Made by a program: the position numbers and the translations under genes. Shown piece after piece: positions 41,443-52,047 of a DNA stretch of 64,000 nucleotides. Origin of the DNA: Arcuatula senhousia (lineage: Eukaryota; Mollusca; Bivalvia; Mytilida; Mytilidae); assembly GCA_963971305.1 (NCBI GenBank), contig OZ020313.1, forward strand, positions 56,740,203-56,804,202. Reading direction: 5' to 3'. Numbering within the stretch: position 1 is the stretch's first letter; each line of letters starts with the position of its first letter. Below the pieces are notes generated by a model. That model was given only the letters and a program-made list of their open reading frames with translations. It ran no database searches and was not told the origin of the DNA.

Positions 41443-42189
41443 ACATATCTTATAAGCACAACTTTTTTTAGCTCACCTGGAACAGTCCATGTGAGCTATT
41501 GCCATCGCTTGACGTTGGTCGTCATCCCTTGTCGTTAACTCCTCAAACACCAAAAGTCAAATGGCTTTTAAATTTGGCACAGTTTTTTTATTAGCATAGG
41601 TAGTATAAAACGAGCATGGGGATTTTTGATTTGTTGAAAAACATGGCCGCCAAGGCTGAAATAGAACAAAGGGGTAAATTCCATTTTTTTGCAAATAACT
41701 CCAAAATGGTTTCAGATATCAAAATTCTGGCAGACGGTTGGGGTGTTCAGCACCTCAAGATCTACCTGCCCTGAAATTTTCAAGAAGATCAAACAACCAA
41801 TGTAGGAGTTATTGCCCTTTTTCTGGATTTTTTCAAAATTTTGCACTTATTTAGTCCTATATCTTGAAAATTATGAGAGATATTTTAAAAATTCAAATTG
41901 CATATGATAAAGCACATCAAGATCTACATTCCATATAATAAGGTCAAAGCTGTAGAACCATTTCTTTTAGGAGTTATGGCCCTAGAAGTGTCAAAATTTA
42001 CCATTTTTTATTCCTTTTCCCCTGAATTTCAAAGATTAACTTGTCTGACACCATACATCCAACTTCAACCTAACTTGGCACAGTTGTTTAATAGCATAAA
42101 TGCTACCAATTCTATTGTTTGGATTTTTGATTCGTATAAAAATATGGCCACTATGGCTAAAAATAGAACAATGGGGTAAATTGCAGTTT

Positions 42190-42571
42190 TTATACGACCG
42201 CAAAAAATTTGCGGATGTATTATGGTATGATGCTGTTGTTGTCTGTTAACTTTTTAGTGTTTCCACAATAACTTTAGTTCCAGTTATCCAATTGCTATGA
42301 AACTTGACAATGATGTATCAAGTAGCATAAAAAAAATTCTGGTTCGATTTTTAATTTTTTCCCCAAACATTATTCTTTTCAAAATTGAAAATTTATATTT
42401 TTACCCCCTGGGTCGAAAGTCCATCAGAGAAGCATGTGTCAAAAACCTTTGTCAGTCCACCATGGGCTGCATGTATCCAGAGCAATAGACTATCCATATT
42501 GGGCCTAAAACGTACAGGGTTAAACATGTTGCGGTCGCATCATGCTGCGCTCGGCGAAGCTTTTTATTTGC
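42190..42571 (+). repeat. Hairpin-capped repeat family F2, nested
   Basis: Begins TATACGACCGCAAAAAATTTG, CGGATGT (hairpin) and ends GTCGCATCATGCTGCGCTCGG, CGAAGC. A single core is seen: CAATTGCTATGAAACTTGACA, and the Gly/Pro-like CCCCCTGGG stretch. A reverse copy is at 10962-11870. Confidence 0.75.
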
Positions 42572-42876
42572 TTATTACTCAAAAATAGTTACAGATATCA
42601 AAATTCTGATTGGAGACATTAGTGATCAGGCTTAAGATCTCCCTGCTCTGAAATTTTCAAGAAGATCCAATAATCGACATAGGAGTTATTGCCCTATTTC
42701 TGGATTTTTTTCACTCATTTAGCCCTATATCTTGAAAACTATACAAGATATTTCAAAAATTTAAGTTGCATATGATTAATCACATCAAGATTTACATTTC
42801 ATGTACTTAGGTCAAAGCTGTAGGACCATTTCTTTTACGAGTTATTATCCTTAAAACAACAAAATTTACCATTTTT

Positions 42877-43417
42877 GGCCGGATTTCACGGAGTGAAAAA
42901 TCCGGGTTATAAAATGGTGAATGTCGGGCGGGCGGGGAAGAAATTTTCGTAACAGTTTTCTCAGCAACTACTTATCACAGCCACTTGATATTTGGTATAA
43001 AGCATCAGGGTGGGGTCCCATAACGTGGGATGCAATTTCATGTCTGTCGCTTACCTACTTCCTGTTTACCAACTTAGTTAATTTTTGACAATAATGTCCA
43101 ATAGTAGAAAATTTTCGTAACAGTTTTCTCAGCAACTATTTATCACAGCCACTTGATATTTGGTATACAGCATCAGGGTGAGGTCCCATAACGTGGGATG
43201 TGATTTCAGGTCTTTCGCTCACCTACTTCCTGTTTACCGACTTAGTTAATTTTTGACAATAATGTCCAATAGTAGAAAATTTTCGTAACAGTTTTCTTAG
43301 CAACTACTTATCACAGCCTCTTGATATTTGGTATGCAGCATCAACATGGGCTCCCATAATGTGGGATGTGATTTCAGGTCTGTCGCTCACCTACTTCTTG
43401 TTAAACGAAATCCGGCC
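42877..43417 (+). repeat. Hairpin-capped repeat family F6, nested
   Basis: Ends are GGCCGGATTTC and GAAATCCGGCC, a terminal inverted repeat; the left end also folds with GAAAAATCCGG. GGGCGGGCGGGG and three tandem cores follow (TTTCGTAACAGTTTTCTCAG, CCACTTGATATTTGGTAT, GGTCCCATAACGTGGGATG). Confidence 0.85.
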
Positions 43418-43577
43418 ATTTCTGTCTTTGACCCATTTTTCATTACTTTTCCACTGAATTTCAGATTAACTTGTCTGACATGGTAAGACCAACTGCATCT
43501 TAACATGGCACACTTGTTTAATAGCTTACATGCTACAACTCTGTCGTGCGGATTTTTGATTCATAAAAAAAACATGG

Positions 43578-44378
43578 CTAACAAGAATAATTCCAAAAGA
43601 CATAATGCCCCATCTCGCAACATTTATTTTTTTCCACAATCACTAAAGCATCAACATGGTTGCTATTAAAGCACTTGTCAGTCAGAAGGAATGGACTTTA
43701 ACTTAACCATTCTTCTATAAGTGGTCATTCATGCGGAAAATATAGGTCACTGCCAGCATCCAAAGCATGCATTGTTCTAAGCATCATTAGGTGCACCTAC
43801 CATACCAATATAGTTGATGTAGCACATGTCAGTTAAAAAGGAATGGTCTTTATCCATTCTTCTTTTAGAGGCCATCCATGTGGAAAATATAGGTTACATC
43901 CAGCATCGGAAGCATGCATTGTGCTAAGCATCACTAGGTGCACCTACCATACCAATTTGGTTACTATGGCATTTGTCTGTAAGAAGGAATGGACTTGAAC
44001 CATTCTTCTATAAGTGGTCGTTCATGCGGAAAATATAGGTCACTGCCAGCATCCGAATAATGCCTTGTGCTTAACATCACTAGGTGCACATACCATACCA
44101 ATATGGTTGATGTAGCACTTGTCACTTAGAGGGAATAGACTTTAACCATTTTTCTGTACATGATCATTCATGCAGAAAATATAGGTCACATCCAGCATCA
44201 GAAGCATGCAATGTTCTTATCATCACTAGATGCACCTACCATACCAATATGATTGATGTGGCATTTGTCAGTAAGTGCAAATTTGGAAATATGGTATTTG
44301 GGACGGACATCCGAACGGAAGGACGGACGAACAGACCCGAACACTATATGCCCCTATACTTTCGTAGATAGGGCATAA
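43578..44378 (-). repeat. Hairpin-capped repeat family F7, nested, reverse
   Basis: On the minus strand it starts TATGCCCTATCTACGAAAG, TATAGGGGCATA and continues GTTCGTCCGTCCTTCCGTTCG. It then has four diverged cores with GTGACCTATATTTTCCGCATG. The flanking F1 sequence (ATGGCTAACAAG / AAAATAGAACA) joins up when it is removed. Confidence 0.8.
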
Positions 44379-44704
44379 AAATAGAACATAGGGGTAAATT
44401 GCAATTTTTTTGCTAATAACTCTAAAATGGTTTCAGATATCAAAATTGTGCGAGAATCAAAAGTGATCAGCATATTAAGATCAACATGTCCTGAAATTTC
44501 AGAAAAGATCTGACTGCTGATGTGGGAGTTCTTGTTTTTTTTTCCTAATTTTGCCAAATTTGCACTTATCAAGCCCAATATCTTGAAAACTAACCAAGAT
44601 ATTTCATAAATTTAAATTCCATATGGTTAAGCACAATAATATCTACAAATATGTGTATCTGTGTAGTTCAGGCGAGCGATTCAGGCTCTTTGGAGCCTCT
44701 TGTT

Positions 44705-45509
44705 TTGCGACCTGATGGATTTTGGTGAAACTTTACATGAATTTAAGAATAACATCCCATAGAAATGTGCACGAAGAAATTTCTTTGCTCTCAAGATATC
44801 GATAAGAAAAGTTAATGTCTGTTTGATGAATTTTGATGAAACTTTACATAAAAGAAGTTCATTGTTATTATGATAAATAAGATATCATTCAGGGGAAATA
44901 ATTGGACTCGAAGTTTTAAACTGCCTGGCCAAAGTTCATATGAGCGTTTGCTTGGTACAGGAACTTTTGAGATGCAAATCCAAGAATGATGTAGAGCATA
45001 TGCAGAATCAAAGGTATCTTGAATCACTGACTGAAGGATAAGTTAAAGGTATTAATGCCATCATTCACGAGATGTGAACTAAACTTACCAAGATTATCGT
45101 TTAGTTGGTTTTTGGTAAGGCATTTAAATAGGATATGGTTTGTCTGATGAAGGAAAATGTTAACAAGCTTGGACTGGTTTTTTTCGGGTTTTCTTATTAA
45201 ATGATTTAAATGATCATATCGAAAAACAAACATAAAATAAACCATTAACAATTTACCAAATCTGTAAAAACCGCCTTTGTCAGGCGAACCGCTTCCACAA
45301 CGGAGGTGTAAATCCTAATCCCCATAGAATCCTCATTAGAATAAAAGTAATATAAACCGACTGGCGAAAAATGTTATGTACACTTAAAAAAAGCTCCAAG
45401 TATCAACGGAACACAGAAGAAATCTAAAATAATTTAAAAAAGGTTTAAGAAACAGTTCTGCTTCGCACATTATACAATTGTCACAAACTATTCTCAACCA
45501 TGGTTAGAC
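44705..45509. other. F4-like decayed sequence, then unassigned DNA
   Basis: 44710-44930 repeats CTGATGGATTTTGGTGAAAC and ACATCCCATAGAAATGTGCA, as in F4. From 44930 to 45509 nothing is recognised; frames of about 70 codons there lack known motifs. Confidence 0.45.
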
Positions 45510-46284
45510 TTAATTTGTGCTGATTATAGTACTTCTGAGATGATGCATTGCATAGCACATGCCTCTTGTTAGACTGTCCAATTCTAACTGAGTGTCTTAG
45601 TCAATGAAGTGGAACCTCGAACTGTCAATCACAAGCTGCATCAAAAGATCGTTACTTCCAAAGATTTCCTGCTCTAGTGAGGCATCAACTTGATTGAGTA
45701 AGCATTCTCTGATGAGCTGTAAGAATTTATCTCTGACGTGGCTCAGTTTGTTGCATGTCAAAAGGAAATGTTGACGATCTTCAGTGTCAATCATGCACAG
45801 GGGACATAACGATGTAATAGTGTGCTTCGAGAACTTGGACTTGTCACATTGCAGAAGATATACTCCACAGAAAAGTTTTGCCTTTACACAGGCCCTTGTC
45901 ACATCAAATTTTTCAGTACCACATGAGTGCCAAACAGGGTGCACCTGACCTATTTGACAGTCTTCAAAATTAAGATTTCTCACTCGCATCTATTACTCTA
46001 TTTTATTGACCGGGTTGGTCACGGGTCAATTATTTCGGGATTCTTCGTTTAAATCTTGCCTAAAACACTGAGAAATTTAAGCTCCGCCCAACCTTGTGAA
46101 TAAAATAGAGTAATAGCTGTAATTTTGCTATCCAATGCTTGTTGACGTTTGAGTGCACCAGTTTTCTCCATGCCTCCTTGCTGGTTTTGTGTGCAATCAG
46201 ATAGTGCGGTGATGGCAGTTCGTATAGCTCTGCAAGTCTAACCGACTCTATGAACCAACTGTTTGAGTCACTTGATGTCACCAC
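45510..46284 (-). pseudogene. LINE ORF2 C-terminal fragment, frameshifted and interrupted
   Basis: 46284-46115 encodes SVRLAELYELPSPHYLI and SNVNKHWIAKLQL. After a 125-bp MITE and a one-base frameshift, 45989-45597 resumes with NFEDCQIGQVHPVW, then CPLCMIDTEDRQHFLLTC (C-x2-C..H-x4-C knuckle). An in-frame stop at 45597 is followed by recognisable continuation (ELDSLTRGMCYAMHHLR) to a TAA at 45510. Domain order matches the C-terminal tail of non-LTR retrotransposon ORF2. RT and endonuclease domains are absent. Confidence 0.75.
45990..46114. mobile_element. 125-bp MITE with TA target in a LINE fragment
   Basis: TATTACTCTATTTTATT (left) and its perfect reverse complement (right); similarity continues to GGTTGG. 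TA at both ends fits a TA target duplication (Tc1/mariner-like). Removing it rejoins the LINE coding sequence to within one base. Confidence 0.8.
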
Positions 46285-46289
46285 GCTAT

Positions 46290-46910
46290 CTTATATTGTT
46301 TTAGTAAAGGTCCATATCTGAGCAACTGCAATGGATAGAGATATGAAATACAGTCAGTGGGTACATCATGGATTAGTTACCAGCATCCGTACCAAAATTA
46401 AGTGACCTTGACCTATATTTTCTGCATGAATGATTCGGGTGTTAAAGTTTTGGTTAAGGTCCATATCTCACCAACTGCAAGTGATAAAGAAATGCTATAA
46501 GGTCAGTGGGTACATCTTAGATAGAAACCAGCATCTTTACCAAAATTAAGTGACCTTGATTAATATTTTCTGCATGAATGACTCGGGTTAAAGTTTTGGT
46601 TAAGGTCCATATTTCAGTAACTGCAAGTGATGGATAGATAATATTGGGTCAGTGGGTACATCTTGGATAGTAACCAGCACCCATACCAAAATTAAATGAC
46701 ATTGACCTATATCTTTTCGCATGAATGATTCGGGTTAAAGTTTGGTTAGGGTCCATATCTCAAGAACTGCAAGTCATAGAGAGATGATATTGGGTAACCA
46801 GCAATCGTACCAATTAAAATTAAATGACCTTGACCTTCATTTTCTGCATGAATGGCTCAGGCTAAAGTTTTGGTTTAGGTGCATATCTCAGCTATTCCAA
46901 TTAGTAATGG
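46290..46910 (+). repeat. Tandem repeat, about four units of about 150 bp
   Basis: TTAAGGTCCATATCTCA, ACTGCAAGTGAT, AGTGGGTACATCTTGGATAG and GTGACCTTGACCTATATTTT recur. The cores are related to families F5 and F7, but no terminal hairpin is visible on either side. Confidence 0.75.
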
Positions 46911-47270
46911 AATGAGGAGGTGTGGGGGGATAGTTTCGTATTAATTAATTCCTTATGCACTCTAATCGGAATAGAAGTGGTGCAAAATACTGAAAATATC
47001 ATAATATTGGGGATACAAAAACGGTCCTTAACATGGTAAAATGGATAATATGGAAATAAAGAAATATTGCTAAGTACCAAAAGAGAACCGTTTCAAAACA
47101 AATGATCATTAATATGGCAATTAATGATATAATTTTTGTCAGTAAAATTAACAGTGGAAAGATAGGTGAAAATGTTGAAATTGAAGAGAGTTTTTGAATA
47201 GATTGGAAAATTTGCATAATGGGCAGCATATTGTAGCTTGTAGGTTACACACTCCCATCAATGTACTTCT

Positions 47271-48467
47271 TTTTATGGCCCGACCACGTATGTGGATCGG
47301 ACATATAGTTTTACCCTTGTCCGTCCGTCCGTACATATGCACGTCCGTCCGTAACACTTTGGTTAAGTTCTTGGTTAAGGTCCATTACTCGGATACTAGA
47401 TGTTGGGGGGTCAAAGATATTTCACCACCAGATGGGTCCTGGGTAGGGCTACACCACCCACTAGAAATTAGGTCACTGTGACCTATATTTTATGCATGAA
47501 CGACTTCGGTTAAGTTCTTGGTTAAGGTCCATAACTTGGATACTAGATGTTGGGGGTCTATGATATTTAATTACTAGATGTGTCTTAGGTAAGGTGACAC
47601 CACCCACTAGAAATTAGGTCACTGCGACCTATATTTTACGCATGAATGACTTTGGTTAAGTTCTTGGTTAAGGTCCATTACTCGGATACTAGATGTTTGG
47701 GGTCAATGATATTTCACCACCAGATGGGTCTTGGGTAGGGCTACACCACCCACTAGAAATTAGATCACTGTGACCTTTATTTTGTGCATGAACGACTTCG
47801 GTTAAGTTCTTTGTTAAGGTCCATAACTTAAATACTAGATGTTGGGGGTCAATGATATTTCACTACTAGATGTGTCTTAGGTAAGGTGACACCACCCACT
47901 AGAAATTAGGTCATTGTGACCTATAATTTACGCATGAATGACTTTGGTTAAGGTCCATATCTCAGATACTACATGTTGATGGTCAATGGTATTTGTCTTG
48001 GGTAACATGACACCACCCAATAAAAATTAGGTCACTGTGATCTATATTTTATGCATGAACGACTTCGGTTAAGTTCTTGGTTAAGGTCCATAACTTGGAT
48101 ACTAGATGTTGGGGGTCAATGATATTTCACCACTAGATGTGTCTTGGGTAAGGTGACACCATCCACTAGGAATGTGGTCACTGTGACCTATATTTTACGC
48201 ACGAATGACTTTGGTTAAGTTCTTGGTTAAGGTCCATATCTTGAATACTACATGTTAGGGGTCAACGATATTTCACTACTTGATGAGTCTTGGTAACATG
48301 GCACCACCCACCAGAAATAAGGTCACAGTGACCTATATTTTACACATGAACACTTTTGATCAATTTCTTGGTAAAAGTCCATATCCCAGGTAATACACAT
48401 TGAGGGTCAATGATATTTCAAGAACGGGAGGGCCATCCTGTGCATGGCTCATAGACACATTTTCTAG
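47271..48467 (+). repeat. Hairpin-capped repeat family F5
   Basis: Starts TATGGCCCGACCACGTATGTG, GATCGGACATATAG, then CCGTCCGTCCG. About seven tandem cores of about 150 bp follow (TTAAGTTCTTGGTTAAGGTC, ATACTAGATGTTGGGGGTC, GGTCACTGTGACCTATATTTT). It ends GGGAGGGCCAT..TTTTCTAG, with GGGCCAT inverted relative to the start. Confidence 0.85.
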
Positions 48468-48469
48468 TT

Positions 48470-49134
48470 TCAATTTTTTCCACATATTACATGCTTTTGA
48501 ATAGCTAAATGTATTAAAAAAATGAAAAAAAAACAATTAATTTAAAGCTGACTTAATTTAACGTATTTGACACTCTTTATTTCAAACCAAGGAAACATAT
48601 AGTCCTTTATGACCAAGTGAAAAAGTTTCATTAAAAATTTGTACATATTGCAACATGTACAGCAATTGCAACTTATTTTTATATGTCAGGACTTGTAATA
48701 GATTGTCATCGGCTTTAAGACCAAGGTTATAAGAATATGCGTCTCATACGGTCTCTTATAAAGTTTTTCTTTCGATATCAGCCACTGGTAGCAAAATTCA
48801 AAATGATGTCAGTTGAAATGATTCGTGGTTGTTTCAATTCATTTGTAACAGTTTGTTGTACTGAGATTATTACCTCTTTGTGTATCACAGCTATGTTGTG
48901 TTGTGTAACCAGACCATCTGGTCGCAATGGAAGAATTTTGGCGTCATAAAACCTGGTTCAACCCACCATTTCTTTTGAAATGCCTGTACCAAGTCAGTTC
49001 CATTGGTATCTTTAATTTCTCTGGTATGTCTTTGCCTTGTTTTGTCTTTTCTTCTTGGAATCATCCCAGATTAGTAGTTTTGTTGTTTCATGTGTTTTTC
49101 TTCTTAGAAACAGTGTAGCGACTTTTAAATATTA
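48470..49134. other. No gene recognised
   Basis: AT-rich DNA between repeats; short frames without motifs. Confidence 0.45.
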
Positions 49135-49960
49135 ATTCAAGTGATGACTTCAACTTTCCAATTGCCAACTTTCCCTTCTTGTGTAGCAGCATTCCGTCCG
49201 CTCCAGCTTATGGAGTTTACATACGAATCGTTACTCCAGAGCCTGCGGGAATAACATTCATATTCTTGACAGAGCGCCACGTTTGACACAAAAATTGTTA
49301 ACACAAGGTTATGTTGCTGCTCGGTTTCTGTCGTCACTCAAGAAATTTCACGGTAGACAACATGCAATCATAGCTATTACGGTATCTCTCAGATGACAAT
49401 CTAATTAAAATTACACGTTAGTTTGGATCTTTTTTTTCCTTTTTTTTTTGCTCTGGCGATCCACTAACATCTAACAACATCCCGTTCGGGGTCATCTCAG
49501 AATGACCTTTTTAATTGACCAATCAGCGCGCCGCCTTCAAAATCGTTGGGTATTCGTCGACTTTCGTTCTCATAAGATGTTAGTGGATCGCCAGAGCAAA
49601 AAAAAAAAGATCCAACCTAACGTGTAATTTTAATTAGATTGCTCAGATGTGTGCAGATGGTGATTTGTTATAGAGTTTTATTTTTTTTTTACCGGATTTT
49701 TCACGCTGAATTGGAAATTGGTAGTCCGACAGATGTGCTATAGCAGGCAGGAACCGCTTACTCTTCCGGAGTACCTGGGTTCACTCTCATAACGACAAAA
49801 GTTCGCGTTGTTAATTGATCATCAGTAGTTTTTTTCTGTTTCCGTGTTCTATATGTTGTCTAATTTTTTTTTCGTCCTTCTTTGTGTTTACTGGTTTTGT
49901 CTCTGCCTTTTCGGGCTTTGACATTCGAATGCCCAATTGGTACCTCTGCTTCTTTCAAAG
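49135..49960 (+). pseudogene. Penelope-like remnant (copy 2), split by a MITE
   Basis: GTGATGACTTCAACTTTCC, CAGCATTCCGTCCGCTCCAGC, TCACTCAAGAAATTTCACGG match the C-terminal coding part of copy 1 (DDFNFPIVNF .. SLKKFYGRHH) on the opposite strand. Frames are broken. After the inserted MITE (49396-49641) the 3' UTR continues to about 49960 (ATGTGCTATAGCAGGCAGGA, GCCTTTTCGGGCTTTGACAT). Confidence 0.75.
49396..49641. mobile_element. About 245-bp MITE with 8-bp target duplication
   Basis: Ends CAATCTAATTAAAATTACAC and reverse complement; the arms run about 80 bp in all, including GCTCTGGCGATCCACTAACA. CTCAGATG flanks it at 49388-49395 and 49642-49649. The empty site predicted by removing one copy matches paralogues at 59300 (CTCTCAAATGAGTGCAGATG). 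One extra A at the left end is unexplained. Confidence 0.85.
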
Positions 49961-50609
49961 CGGTAGATGTTAATATGCTTGGGAAATTATACATGAAGGT
50001 TTAAACAAATAAACTTTTATATTTATATAGTATTGATTTTTTTTCCAGTTATCTGTTTCAATGTACACAATGTATGAAAAAAAAAAATTTTGCGCATTTT
50101 ATATTTCTTTTCTTTTTTCCACCCAAAATTTTAAATCTTTTATTCACTTTTGTTTAAAATATCAACATCTAGTATGCATTTTCAAAAATAAACATGAACG
50201 TGGTGTTACAAAAAGTTAATTCCGCCCGTTTTCTTTTTTTGTTTTCGTTTTGTTTTTGTTTCTTGTTGTTTGTTTTTTTTGCCTATTTGCACATTTTTCC
50301 AGCTTTTTCAGAATTCCTTTAAAAGCAGATTTACTACATTCATAACAAATAAGGTTATAAACCTCATTAGTTATATGAAATATTAAGCAGCATTTTTCAG
50401 AAAGCAAATTAAAAGCCTAGATAATAATTTTGCCATGTTTCATAAAATTGATCTTTAATCCATGCATTCATTTATCCATTTGTAATTTGCAAAATCGAAT
50501 CCTTATTTGTCTTTGTTCTTTGTACTAACTTAATTAAAACCATATACGGTAATACTAACGATTCAGAAACTTCAAACAATCCAAAGTATATTGAAACAGA
50601 ATAGAAATA

Positions 50610-50665
50610 GAAATTCTTTATTACCAATCATGGGACCTTGTAGTCAAATGTACAATGACATAGTA
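50610..50665 (-). mobile_element. LINE 3' end remnant, reverse
   Basis: AATTCTTTATTACCAATCATG, GGACCTTGTAG resembles the reversed LINE ends elsewhere. The surroundings (49961-50600 and 50670-51830) are AT-rich with no gene recognised. Confidence 0.4.
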
Positions 50666-51834
50666 GAATGATTTTAAAATATTTAAGCAATGTGAATTAT
50701 TTTGAATATAAAATAATATGTAACACCAAGCATGTACAGAATTTTGACACAAAAATAAATGAAAAAACAATACAGGAAAAAGCAATATGTTACACTTGAA
50801 GCAATGAGTATGTTTGTGTGTAAGATCTTTTCCCGTGGATCAAACATAAAAACAAAGCATCAGAGAAAACAAACAATAATTGTCAATATTACATATGGTT
50901 TATCATTCTTACATTTTCATTGGATTATTTGGTCATGTGATTTTAGTGATATTTAGTGTATTTCTTTGCTTTGGAAATAAAAACGATGCATTTTTGGTAT
51001 ATTGACGCTATGTTTCTATTTTCACCTATATTGACGCTATGTTACTAAATTTAGATCCGGATATTCGTCCGTTCTTGACATATTTTATACACATCTGTGT
51101 GACGTCATTTAGAAGTCCTAAATATTGACATAGCTTGCAACGGAGCCTTCACTATCTAACGGTGTGGGAAAAGATGTTTAAAATGTTAAGAATTTAATAA
51201 ATTACATTTGATTTTTCGGTCCTAACCCTAATCTGTAAATGCAGAAATTGGGTTACCGCCATGACCGCCAAGACAAAAGAATGCAGTGAAGAAGGGTATG
51301 TTTGTCAGCATTTTACAAAGACGCAATAAACTTACTGCCCAAAAATTTAGGCTAGAAATAATAACAATTAAGGTGTGGAAAATTTCCTAGGTAAATTAGT
51401 TAATTTTTGTTTTGATATTGCAAGTCAAAAAATTATGACATCGAAAAAAAAAAACGTAAAAAAACTGCGAATTTGAATTACATGATGTTAAAACAGCAAG
51501 GGTTGCACAATATATCCGTTCCGGATTTGACTCGTCATTTAGACGAGGTCATCAGGGGTCACGGGGAGGAAAAACGACGTCATTCAACAAGGGACAAAGG
51601 GAACGGTATTTTCTATCAACGATTCTTCTGTAATTATTCAACATATAGGGTAAAAATCATTTTCAACTGACAAATAAATCAACCATCAACATTTCCAACC
51701 AATAAAAAATCAATCTTGAACAGAAATAAAGAAATTACTTTCTTCGTCCATTAGCATGTTGGAACCAGTTTTTTACCAGTTCCTCCTCTTTTGGCTAAAT
51801 TAGTGAGCAATCCCGCAAATGCGCAACGCGTGTA

Positions 51835-51840
51835 TTTATT
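51835..51840 (-). terminator. Possible polyadenylation signal of the TRIM-like gene
   Basis: AATAAA on the minus strand about 208 bases after the stop codon, the first canonical signal met downstream. Use is inferred. If correct, the palindrome at 51880-52012 is in the 3' UTR. Confidence 0.4.
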
Positions 51841-51879
51841 TTACTCTAATTAAAAAAAACTACATATGTAATATAACAA

Positions 51880-52012
51880 TGATGGACTTTTGACTCTGTC
51901 AATACATTATATATGGACCTGTTAGGAATATATTGACCTCGGACTTCGTCCTCGTTCAATATATGCCTAACAGGTCCATATATAATGTATTGACCTCGTT
52001 AAAAGTCCATAA
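51880..52012. mobile_element. About 130-bp palindromic element in the probable 3' UTR
   Basis: Arms ATGGACTTTT, TCAATACATTATATATGGAC, CTGTTAGG and their reverse complements, interrupted only by short unpaired patches (GACTCTG / CCTCGTT). Central part CCTCGGACTTCGTCCTCG. It ends about 36 bases from the stop codon of the TRIM-like gene. No coding capacity. Confidence 0.8.
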
Positions 52013-52047
52013 TTGATAAATAATCAATTACAAAAGAGTAATACACT

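Larger units (their letters stand above)
41469..44704 (+). repeat. Hairpin-capped repeat F1 variant containing three nested repeats
   Basis: Starts TAGCTCACCTGGAACAGTCC, ATGTGAGCTATTG and ends GGCGAGCGATTCAGG, CTCTTTGGAGCC, TCTTGTTT. The interior cores (AACATGGCC, AAATAGAACA..GGGGTAAATT, GGAGTTATTGCCC) are interrupted by F2 (42190-42571), F6 (42877-43417) and F7 (43578-44378). The outer sequence resumes cleanly after each. Confidence 0.8.

Noticed and set aside
45145..45720. CTGATGA words at 45147 and 45714
   Set aside because: No GAAA at the right distance and no pairing stems.
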